This document shows positions 15,651 to 22,027 of a stretch of DNA of 25,113 nucleotides, one piece after another; the stretch's first letter is position 1; the number at the start of each line of letters is the position of its first letter. The notes beneath the pieces were generated by a model. That model did not search any database, was not told where the DNA came from, and worked only from the letters and a program-made list of their open reading frames with translations. A program made the position numbers and the translations under genes. The stretch lies in the NCBI GenBank assembly GCA_964537035.1, contig CAZIAK010000059.1, positions 1 to 25,113 of the forward strand, given 5' to 3'. This DNA comes from CAZIAK01 sp964537035 (GTDB lineage Bacteria; Planctomycetota; B15-G4).

Positions 15651-15977
15651 ATGACCCTGCGCATTGATCTGACTGACCGGCACCACACCCACACCGACGG
15701 CGAGCGGGAGCACGTGAAGGACAAGGTCAGCAAGCTGACCCACTACTTCGATCAGGTGCATCACATCGAGATCATCCTGGACAAGGAGCACGATCAGCAC
15801 GTGGTCGAGGTCATCGTGACCGCGAACAACCATCTGCACTTCGTTGGCCATGCCGTGAACGACTCCATGCCCTCCGCCGTGGACAAGGTCGTCTCCCGCC
15901 TCGAACGGCAGGTGGTCAAGGCGAAAGAGCGCATGAAGGATCACAAGCGCGGTGACACCAGCGGCAAGGTCTCGTGA
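15651..15977 (+). CDS. hpf: Ribosome hibernation promoting factor (short HPF/YfiA type)
   Basis: HPF binds the small ribosomal subunit in stationary phase and, depending on type, dimerises or inactivates ribosomes. The 108-residue protein has the beta-alpha-beta-beta-beta-alpha pattern. Basic and histidine-rich segments (DRHHTHTDGEREHVKDKVSKL) are followed by VVEVIVTANNH and a final helix. The lysine/arginine tail (LERQVVKAKERMKDHKRG) fits the short class without the C-terminal dimerisation domain. It follows rpoN (after truA), as in the E. coli rpoN-hpf-ptsN order. No Shine-Dalgarno sits directly before the ATG. GGGGAG (15621-15626) is better placed for an out-of-frame ATG at 15638 that opens a 9-codon ORF. 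The stop overlaps ptsN (GTGA). Confidence 0.92.
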   Translation: MTLRIDLTDRHHTHTDGEREHVKDKVSKLTHYFDQVHHIEIILDKEHDQHVVEVIVTANNHLHFVGHAVNDSMPSAVDKVVSRLERQVVKAKERMKDHKRGDTSGKVS

Positions 15978-16462
15978 CTGCTCCAGCCCCCATGACCGAC
16001 GTCTTCAACGTCGAGGGCGTGATGCTCGATCTCGCCGCCGAAACCAAGCAGGCTGCGCTTGAGGCCATGGTGCGCCAGGCCATCGAGGCCAAGGTCTTGC
16101 CCAAGACCCGTCGCGACCAGGCCGTGGAGGCCCTGCTCGAACGGGAGAACCGTGGCTCGACGGCTCTGGGTGGTGGTGTGGCCATTCCTCACGCGAAGAT
16201 CCCTGGGTTGCAGAAGATCGCCGGTCTCGTGGCCCGCTCGGTCGAGGGCATCGACTACCGGGCCATCGATGGTGAGCCGGTCCACGTCTTCGTCCTGTTG
16301 ATCTCGCCTGAGAGCAAGGCAGACGAGCACCTCGCCACCCTGCGCTGGATCTCCAGTGCTGCTCGCGACCCTGATTTTCAGAGCTTTATCCGCCAGGCGA
16401 GCACCGCCGAAGACGTCCTTGAGGTCCTGCGCGAGCGGGCTCCCGAGCCGTTCTCTGGATGA
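15974..16462 (+). CDS. ptsN: PTS IIA-like nitrogen-regulatory protein (EIIA-Ntr)
   Basis: EIIA-Ntr accepts phosphate from NPr and adjusts potassium transport, sigma-54-linked and stress functions; it does not transport sugar itself. The 162-residue protein has the fructose/mannitol IIA fold signature. The phospho-accepting His73 lies in GGGVAIPHAKIPGL, and the RGSTALGGG stretch precedes it. VHVFVLLISPE and LRWISSAARDPDF are also family hallmarks. GTG at 15974 overlaps the hpf stop by 4 bp; an in-frame ATG six codons later is an alternative start. The stop overlaps the next HPr-like gene. The order hpf, ptsN, HPr strongly supports the nitrogen-PTS assignment. Confidence 0.92.
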   Translation: MTAPAPMTDVFNVEGVMLDLAAETKQAALEAMVRQAIEAKVLPKTRRDQAVEALLERENRGSTALGGGVAIPHAKIPGLQKIAGLVARSVEGIDYRAIDGEPVHVFVLLISPESKADEHLATLRWISSAARDPDFQSFIRQASTAEDVLEVLRERAPEPFSG

Positions 16463-16758
16463 GCGGCGCGTCAGGTTCTTCGCCCATGTCTGTTGCTCGG
16501 CTCGTCGTTCGCATCGTCAACAAGCAGGGGCTCCATGCCCGTCCGATCAGCGATTTCGTCAAGACGGTCGCCCGCTTTGAGGCCTCCGTCACCGTGCGAG
16601 GTCCTGGGGGCGAAGCCGACGGCGCCAGCGTGTTGCAGATGATGGGCCTCGCGGCCGGGCTCGGTGCCGAACTCGATCTCCATGCCACCGGCGAAGACGC
16701 CGAAGCGTTGCTCAGCGCCCTGGCCACCCTGGTTGCGGACGGTTTCGGCGAGCCCTGA
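16459..16758 (+). CDS. HPr-family phosphocarrier (NPr-like)
   Basis: This 99-residue protein is an HPr-fold phosphocarrier. The active histidine is His26 in NKQGLHARPISDFVK, and the second conserved helix region reads DGASVLQMMGLAAG in place of the usual KSIMGLM-type sequence. It lies directly behind ptsN with an ATGA overlap, so it is probably the NPr that phosphorylates EIIA-Ntr, like E. coli PtsO. A sugar-PTS HPr is the alternative. The first nine residues (MSGASGSSP) look like an extension; an ATG at 16486 would give the standard ~90-residue length. I see no rapZ and no enzyme I gene nearby. Confidence 0.9.
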   Translation: MSGASGSSPMSVARLVVRIVNKQGLHARPISDFVKTVARFEASVTVRGPGGEADGASVLQMMGLAAGLGAELDLHATGEDAEALLSALATLVADGFGEP

Positions 16759-16808
16759 CCCCCCCCTGAGGCGGGCGATCACTGGGCCTCCTCTGGTTCG
16801 CGGGGTGC

Positions 16809-16837
16809 TTGTTCGCCCGGGTTCCGCCCCGTATCCT
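16809..16837 (+). promoter_or_regulatory. Candidate sigma-70 promoter for DUF2344/RNase E operon
   Basis: TTGTTC (16809-16814) and TATCCT (16832-16837) are spaced by 17 bp. They lie 70 bp before the DUF2344 start, in the 149-bp gap after the HPr gene. Confidence 0.4.
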
Positions 16838-16907
16838 CTGCGCCCGGGCCCCGTCTCGATGCACCCCACAGAAAAGGTGATCGCGGGGGGCCACAGAGAG
16901 ACCGGAC

Positions 16908-17693
16908 ATGGTCGTTGCCGACGTCACCTATCCCGTGAGCCTTTGCCTGAGCAAGGCCGGTGATGCCCGATACCTGGGGCATCTCGACTTTCTCAGGCTC
17001 GTTGAGCGCTCACTGCGTCGCAGCCGCCTGCCCGTACGATATTCAGAAGGATTCAATCCGCGGATCAAGATGAGCTTCTCGGATGCCCTCCCTGTGGGGA
17101 CGGCATCAGACGGAGAATGGCTCACCATCATCCTGACCAAGGACCTCGCAACGGACGTGGTGCGAGATCGATTGTCACCGTCTCTGCCACACGGCACAGA
17201 TGTGGTTGACGTCATCAGGGGCAAGAGCCCCGCAGACGACGGCCCGGTGCACTATCGACTCCAGATCGTTTCCGGGGCAGGGTCCGCAGCCGACGCGCTC
17301 ACCGAATTGCTGGCGCGCGACGAATACACCATTGCCGATCCTCGCCGGAATCGGCCCGTCTCCGTACGGGCCCACCTGGCAGGGGGGTCAGCCTTCGACG
17401 ATCATCTCGTCGTTGCACTCGTCGCCGTGAATGGACGTCCTCCCCGACCAGCCCCGCTGGTAGCGGCCCTGTGCGAGATCGCCGGGACCCGATCGAGGGA
17501 GGTGCCCCGTTTTGGGGTCTGCACCAAGCTGGCATCGCACGAGCGTCGTCATGGAGATCAACCATGGCCAGACGCCGACGCAGTTCAAGCCACCAGAACC
17601 AAGGGGGGCGCAAGCTCCTCATCAACTCCTGTGAGTCCGAAGAGAGTCGCATCGCGATCCTCAAGGACGGGAAGCTCGACGAGTACTACATAG
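16908..17693 (+). CDS. DUF2344 (TIGR03936-type) protein, stand-alone
   Basis: The N-terminal two thirds match DUF2344, a family found downstream of, or fused to, a radical-SAM protein (TIGR03960-type) and next to RNase G, L21 and L27. Visible hallmarks are GDARYLGHLDFLRLVERSLRR and then SRLPVRYSEGFNPRIKMSFSDALPVG (about residues 18-67). Its function is unknown; a role with the neighbouring ribosome and RNA genes is inferred from gene order. The conserved part ends at about residue 215. The last ~40 residues are a Ser/Thr/Arg-rich tail that overlaps the RNase gene out of frame for 130 nt, which is unusual. Either the tail is not functional or an indel has displaced the true stop. Codon use is looser (more A/T at third positions) than in neighbouring genes. 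Confidence 0.8.
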   Translation: MVVADVTYPVSLCLSKAGDARYLGHLDFLRLVERSLRRSRLPVRYSEGFNPRIKMSFSDALPVGTASDGEWLTIILTKDLATDVVRDRLSPSLPHGTDVVDVIRGKSPADDGPVHYRLQIVSGAGSAADALTELLARDEYTIADPRRNRPVSVRAHLAGGSAFDDHLVVALVAVNGRPPRPAPLVAALCEIAGTRSREVPRFGVCTKLASHERRHGDQPWPDADAVQATRTKGGASSSSTPVSPKRVASRSSRTGSSTSTT

Positions 17694-19981
17694 AGCGGCA
17701 GTCCCTGGGGAGCACCCTGGGGAACATCTACAAGGCCCGCATCACCAACGTCGAGAAGTCGATCGGCGCCTCGTTCGTCGAGTTCGGCCACAGTCGCCAG
17801 GGCTTCCTCCACGTCTCCGACCTGTGCATGGAGGCGGTCGGTGGTGAAGCCGCCGAGTTGCTGGTGACGGTTCAGGCCGCCCGCGAAGTGGCTCATGATG
17901 AAGATGTGGTCGAAAGCCGTTCGTCCAAGACGGCCAGTGAAGAGGGCGGCGAGGCCGAGGCTGAAGCAGCCAACTCTGCGGTGGCAACCGCCGAGCGACC
18001 CGAGGATCCGTCGAGCCTGGCCGCCGACGAGGGCGATGCGGGGGATGACGACAACGACGGCGAAGACGCTGAGGCCGAGATGGATGTCGCTCTCACCGAG
18101 AGCGAAGACGACGACGAAGGTAGCGAAGACGACGACGAAGGGGAGTACAGCCCTGACGACGTGGTCGACCCGTGGACGGGAGATGCCCTGACCGAGGAGC
18201 GAGGCCAGGAGCTGGGCGCCGTTCAGGACACGGACGACGACGACGAGGATGAGGACCTCCCCGAACTCGAACTGGAGCTCATTGAGCCCGGCGACGATGA
18301 GGAGGGCTCGGACGAAGCCACCGAGGAGGGAGCCGCGACCTCGGCAGGTCTGGCCGAAGCAGGTGCTGCCGGCGGTGAGGACGCTGTCACGGTCGAGGAC
18401 GATGATGACGGGGGCGACGAGACCGATGCCGCCACGGAGGCGTCGTCCCATGACGAGGCGGCTGCCCAGCTGGACCTCTTCGGCCCTCTGAGCGAAGAGC
18501 TCGAAGGCCTGCGCCGGACGGCCGAGGACGATCTGCCCCAGCGCGGTGGGCGTCGGCGAGGTCGGCGGGGCCGGGGGCGGGGTGGCCGAGGCCGGAGCCG
18601 CGGTCGTCCCTCGGACGGCGACCAGGCCTCCAAGAACGGGTCGCCGGCCAAGACCAATGGCCGGGACGGTGGTCGCCGTGGCCGCAAAGACCGAAACTCT
18701 GGTCGGGGGGGGCAGCGCAAGAGCCGGGACCAGCGGCAGATGCCTGCCATCGAGGAGATCCTGTCCAAGGGCCAGGAGGTCGTGGTCCAGGTCATCAAGG
18801 ATGGCATCGGCAACAAGGGGCCGACGCTCACCACCTTCTTGTCGATCCCCGGGCGCTACATCGTGCTCATGCCTGGCATCCACAAGCGGGGCGTGTCACG
18901 AAAGGTCACCGACGGCAAGGAGCGTGACCGGCTGAAAGATCTTGTCCGTGATCTCGAGGCTCCCGACGGTGTGGGCTTCATCGTGCGCACCGCCGGCCTG
19001 GGCTGCACGATCGACGATTTGCAGCGCGACCTCGACTATCTGCTGCGCCTCTGGAACCAGATGCGCGTGCGGGTGAAAGAGTTCTCGGCGCCGGTCCTGC
19101 TCTACCAAGAGAACGATCTGGTCATCCGCACCCTGCGCGATCTCTACGACGGTCGGGGCGAGGTGGTCATCGACGATCCCACGACCGCTGAGAAGGCCCG
19201 GGAGTTCATGGGTCAGATCATGCCTGACTGCGTGGACAAGGTGGTCTCCTACAAGAACGAGAAGCCGCTCTTCAGCCACTACGGCCTGGAGACCGAGCTG
19301 CAGCGACTGCTCAAGAGCCGGCTCGAGCTCAAGTCGGGTGCATCCCTGATCATCGAGCAGACCGAGGCCCTGGTGGCCATCGACGTCAACTCCGGCCGCT
19401 ACAAGCCCGAGAAGCACAAGAGCATCGATGACACGGCCTTCAACGTGAACTGCGAGGCGGCGGTCGAGGTGGCCAGGCAGCTCCGTCTGCGCGACCTGGG
19501 CGGCGTGGTCGTCATCGACTTCATCGACATGCGTCTGGAAAAGCACCGCAAGGCCCTGGAGCGGCTCTTCAAGGACGAGCTGCGCAAGGACCGGGCCCGC
19601 ATCAAGGTGGCCCGGGTGTCGCCCTTCGGCATTCTCGAGATGACCCGTCAGCGGGTGCGGCCCAGCCTCAAGCGCTCGGTCCACCAGGGTTGTCCGTACT
19701 GCGAGGGCACAGGCTACGTGCCATCGGACGAGACCTCGTGCCTGGCCGTGGTGCGCACCATCCGGGACAACCTCTGGCGGCCTGGCTCGGTGTTGGTGGT
19801 CACGGTGCGGCCTGAGGTGGCCGAGGCCGTGCTCAACACCCAGAAGAGAGTCCTGGCCGAGATCGAAGAGCGCCACCACCGGCAGGTCTTCATCCGAGCT
19901 GACCACCGCCTGGCCTACGACGACATCGAGATCCGGGCCATGGTGGCCCTGCCCTCCGAAATGGACCATCGCAGGGCCTGA
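17564..19981 (+). CDS. rng: Ribonuclease E/G with large insertion in the S1 domain
   Basis: This 805-residue endoribonuclease processes rRNA, tRNA and mRNA. The N-terminal RNase E/G start (KLLINSCESEESRIAILKDG) and the first part of the S1 RNA-binding domain lie at residues 16-90. A ~300-residue insertion then splits S1. Residues ~92-326 are highly acidic, and residues ~327-391 are Arg/Gly-rich. S1 resumes at MPAIEEILSKGQEVVVQVIK (393-412). The catalytic Asp607 (DVNSG) and Asp652 (VVIDFIDM) correspond to E. coli D303 and D346, and the zinc-link cysteines are C710 and C713 (CPYC). ATG 17564 is chosen because GGAG lies 7 nt upstream and homology begins soon after. Family gene symbol rng or rne is a matter of convention. 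Confidence 0.94.
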   Translation: MARRRRSSSHQNQGGRKLLINSCESEESRIAILKDGKLDEYYIERQSLGSTLGNIYKARITNVEKSIGASFVEFGHSRQGFLHVSDLCMEAVGGEAAELLVTVQAAREVAHDEDVVESRSSKTASEEGGEAEAEAANSAVATAERPEDPSSLAADEGDAGDDDNDGEDAEAEMDVALTESEDDDEGSEDDDEGEYSPDDVVDPWTGDALTEERGQELGAVQDTDDDDEDEDLPELELELIEPGDDEEGSDEATEEGAATSAGLAEAGAAGGEDAVTVEDDDDGGDETDAATEASSHDEAAAQLDLFGPLSEELEGLRRTAEDDLPQRGGRRRGRRGRGRGGRGRSRGRPSDGDQASKNGSPAKTNGRDGGRRGRKDRNSGRGGQRKSRDQRQMPAIEEILSKGQEVVVQVIKDGIGNKGPTLTTFLSIPGRYIVLMPGIHKRGVSRKVTDGKERDRLKDLVRDLEAPDGVGFIVRTAGLGCTIDDLQRDLDYLLRLWNQMRVRVKEFSAPVLLYQENDLVIRTLRDLYDGRGEVVIDDPTTAEKAREFMGQIMPDCVDKVVSYKNEKPLFSHYGLETELQRLLKSRLELKSGASLIIEQTEALVAIDVNSGRYKPEKHKSIDDTAFNVNCEAAVEVARQLRLRDLGGVVVIDFIDMRLEKHRKALERLFKDELRKDRARIKVARVSPFGILEMTRQRVRPSLKRSVHQGCPYCEGTGYVPSDETSCLAVVRTIRDNLWRPGSVLVVTVRPEVAEAVLNTQKRVLAEIEERHHRQVFIRADHRLAYDDIEIRAMVALPSEMDHRRA

Positions 19982-20139
19982 CAGCCTGTGCGTAGAATGC
20001 CGCACGCCAAGCACACTTCGATGGGGCCAGCTCTTCGTTGCCGAATCCTCGACGAATCCACTGATTCGACTCCGGTTCGTCGCCTCGATCTGGGTCCGTC
20101 GAGGTGCACTCGCCATCACGGCAGTCTACGCACAGGCTG
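19982..20139 (+). other. Long-range inverted repeat / candidate structured RNA in the rng 3' region
   Basis: Immediately after the RNase stop, CAGCCTGTGCGTAG (19982-19995) is exactly complementary to CTACGCACAGGCTG (20126-20139). Pairing continues inward for 7 more positions with one mismatch (to 20002 and 20119). The enclosed ~115 nt can form nested stems: CGACGAA/TTCGTCG (20050-20056 with 20076-20082), CGAATC/GATTCG (20053-20068, mutually exclusive with the former) and CCTCGAC/GTCGAGG (20047-20053 with 20098-20104). No U-tract follows, so it is not an ordinary intrinsic terminator. I do not recognise it as a known RNA family. An RNA processing or protective structure at the end of the rng message is a hypothesis only. 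Confidence 0.6.
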
Positions 20140-20196
20140 CTGAGCGGCGTTTCTGGCCAGCCAGAGGCACCATGAGCGATCGAGCCACGCAGGTGC

Positions 20197-20224
20197 TTGA
20201 TCACCTTGGCCCGCTCGGTATGAT
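20197..20224 (+). promoter_or_regulatory. Sigma-70-type promoter of rplU-rpmA
   Basis: TTGATC (20197-20202) and TATGAT (20219-20224) are separated by 16 bp, giving a leader of about 80 nt before rplU. The -10 hexamer is identical to those proposed upstream of hpf and the terminal lipoprotein. Confidence 0.6.
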
Positions 20225-20237
20225 ACTTCGCCCTATC

Positions 20238-20293
20238 CGACCCAGATTCCCTGGGTCGCGACACAAACGTTCCCGCGCGACGGCCTCCGTCGC
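20238..20293 (+). promoter_or_regulatory. rplU mRNA leader with two hairpins
   Basis: Downstream of the promoter, CGACCCAG/CTGGGTCG (20238-20245 and 20251-20258) forms an 8-bp hairpin with a 5-nt loop. GCGACGG/CCGTCGC (20277-20283 and 20287-20293) forms a 7-bp hairpin ending 5 nt before the AAGGAG ribosome-binding site. Autoregulatory leaders occur before L21 operons in Firmicutes, but I cannot match this one to a known motif. Confidence 0.4.
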
Positions 20294-20311
20294 CCAGTAA
20301 GGAGTAGACCA

Positions 20312-20614
20312 GTGCAGGCCATCATCGAAGACCGCGGACGCCAGTACGTCGTCCACGACGGTGACAGCATCCGGGTCGACCATCTGGGTGAGACAGAGGT
20401 GGGAGCAGAGATCGTGTTCGACAAGGTCTTGGCCTTGGGCGACACCTTCGGCGCTCCGACCATTGACGGCGCGAACGTGAAGGCCGTGGTCGACAAGCAC
20501 GGCAAGGGCAAGAAGCTCATGGTCTACAAGTTTCGTCGGCGCAAGGACTACCGACGCAAGCAAGGCCACCGCCAGGACTACACCTGGCTGACGATCACCT
20601 CCATCAACGGTTAG
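20312..20614 (+). CDS. rplU: 50S ribosomal protein L21
   Basis: L21 binds 23S rRNA in the large subunit. The 100-residue protein begins MQAIIEDRGRQYVVHDGD, and its C-terminal KFRRRKDYRRKQGHRQDYTWLTI is the family's rRNA-binding signature. The start is GTG with AAGGAG at 20299-20304 and 7-nt spacing. It lies 11 bp before rpmA, in the standard L21-L27-Obg order behind RNase E/G, and has its own promoter and structured leader. Confidence 0.97.
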   Translation: MQAIIEDRGRQYVVHDGDSIRVDHLGETEVGAEIVFDKVLALGDTFGAPTIDGANVKAVVDKHGKGKKLMVYKFRRRKDYRRKQGHRQDYTWLTITSING

Positions 20615-20625
20615 GGCAGCGTTCC

Positions 20626-20880
20626 ATGGCACATAAGAAGGGACAGGGCTCGACCCGCAACGGCCGCGACAGCAACCCGCAGCACCGCGGCATCAAGCGC
20701 TACGGAGGCCAGACGGTCACCGCCGGTACGATCCTCATTCGTCAGCTCGGCACGAAGTTCCGCCCGGGCTACAACGTGGGCCTGGGCCGGGACTACACGC
20801 TCTTCGCACTGACCGACGGTGTGGTGCGTTTCGGCACCCAGCGTCGCGTGCACATCGATCCGGTGGCTGCTGAGGCCTGA
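20626..20880 (+). CDS. rpmA: 50S ribosomal protein L27
   Basis: L27 reaches toward the peptidyl transferase centre. The 84-residue protein begins MAHKKGQGSTRNGRDS, the normal mature-type N-terminus without a Firmicute-style cleaved leader. The GIKRYGGQTVTAGTILIRQ and GRDYTLFALTDGVVRF segments are diagnostic. It follows rplU after 11 bp and precedes obgE by 39 bp, and is almost certainly cotranscribed with both. Confidence 0.97.
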   Translation: MAHKKGQGSTRNGRDSNPQHRGIKRYGGQTVTAGTILIRQLGTKFRPGYNVGLGRDYTLFALTDGVVRFGTQRRVHIDPVAAEA

Positions 20881-20919
20881 GCCTCTCCCGCCCAGGGTCT
20901 GCCGACGGCGGTTGACGCG

Positions 20920-21927
20920 ATGTTCATTGACGAGACTGAGATCGTTGTCTTGTCAGGGCGAGGCGGTGACGGCATCTGCAGTTTCCGGCGAGAGAAGTAC
21001 ATTCCGCGCGGCGGGCCTGACGGGGGCAACGGCGGCAAGGGCGGCGACGTCATCCTGGTCGCTTCCCTCGGCCAGCACACCCTCGGCAGCGTGCAACACT
21101 TGCGTACGTACCGTGGCGAGAGCGGCCGTCAGGGAGGGCCTGCCAACAAGAATGGCAGGCAGGGCAAACCCCTGATCCTTGATGTTCCTCTGGGGACGTT
21201 GGTCAAGGATGCAGAGCGGGGCCATGTGCTCAAAGACCTGGCCCACGACGGCGACCGGGTCATCGTGGCCCCGGGTGGGCAGGGCGGCAAGGGCAACAAG
21301 CACTTCGCCAGTTCGACCAACCGGGCTCCCCGTCGGTTCACCACGGGCCAGCCGGGTGAGCAGCGACGGCTGATCCTCGAGCTCAGGTTGGTGGCCGATG
21401 TGGGATTGGTGGGGCTGCCCAATGCCGGCAAGTCGACCTTTCTGAGGCGGGTCACCAGCGCCCGGCCCAAGGTGGCCGACTACCCGTTCACCACCCTGCA
21501 GCCGATCCTCGGCATCGTCGACGGCGATGATGTGGGCATGGTCCTGGCTGACATTCCGGGCTTGATCGAAGGGGCCAGCAGCGGCGCAGGGCTGGGAGAT
21601 CGCTTTCTGCGGCATATCCAGCGCACCCGGCTGTTGCTCCACCTGGTGGACGCCTGTGACGGGGCGGAGGCTGCGGTGGCTGCCTGGGCCACGATCCGAG
21701 AAGAGCTGCGCCTCTCAGGCCACGGTCTCGATGAGCGTCCCTCGGTGCTGGCCCTCTCCCGGGTCGACACCATAGACGACGGCGAAGCTGTGGCCGCGGC
21801 CCTGGCCCAGGCCTCCGGGCAGACGGTCGTGCCCCTGTCCTCACAGACCGGCGAAGGGGTGAATCGGATCCTGGGCATGCTGGCCACTGAGCTGGCCGAA
21901 CTCGACGAGCTGAACGGGAAGGACTGA
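20920..21927 (+). CDS. obgE: GTPase Obg/CgtA
   Basis: Obg is an essential GTPase in 50S ribosome assembly and stress control. The 335-residue protein has the glycine-rich Obg fold at residues 1-160 (GRGGDGICSFRREKYIPRGG, GGNGGKGGDV). The G domain follows: G1 GLPNAGKST at 165-173, switch I YPFTT at 188-192 and G3 DIPG at 211-214. G4 reads SRVD (280-283) in place of NKxD; the specificity-determining Asp is kept, but the Asn and Lys are replaced. It lacks the optional C-terminal OCT domain. The ATG at 20920 gives the conserved F(I/V)DE start. It is the last gene of the L21-L27-Obg set. Confidence 0.96.
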   Translation: MFIDETEIVVLSGRGGDGICSFRREKYIPRGGPDGGNGGKGGDVILVASLGQHTLGSVQHLRTYRGESGRQGGPANKNGRQGKPLILDVPLGTLVKDAERGHVLKDLAHDGDRVIVAPGGQGGKGNKHFASSTNRAPRRFTTGQPGEQRRLILELRLVADVGLVGLPNAGKSTFLRRVTSARPKVADYPFTTLQPILGIVDGDDVGMVLADIPGLIEGASSGAGLGDRFLRHIQRTRLLLHLVDACDGAEAAVAAWATIREELRLSGHGLDERPSVLALSRVDTIDDGEAVAAALAQASGQTVVPLSSQTGEGVNRILGMLATELAELDELNGKD

Positions 21928-22027
21928 GCCCTCCCTTCGTCCAAGGGACACATGGGTTGCTTCGGCCTCTGGGCCAAGGCAATCTGAGACCGTCCGCCAC
22001 CGCTCATGCGCCCGGAGTTGGCCCGCG

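Noticed and set aside
17895..18935. Alternative-frame ORFs within the RNase E/G insertion
   Set aside because: They are shadows of a low-complexity GAC/GAG and CGG/GGC-rich coding stretch.
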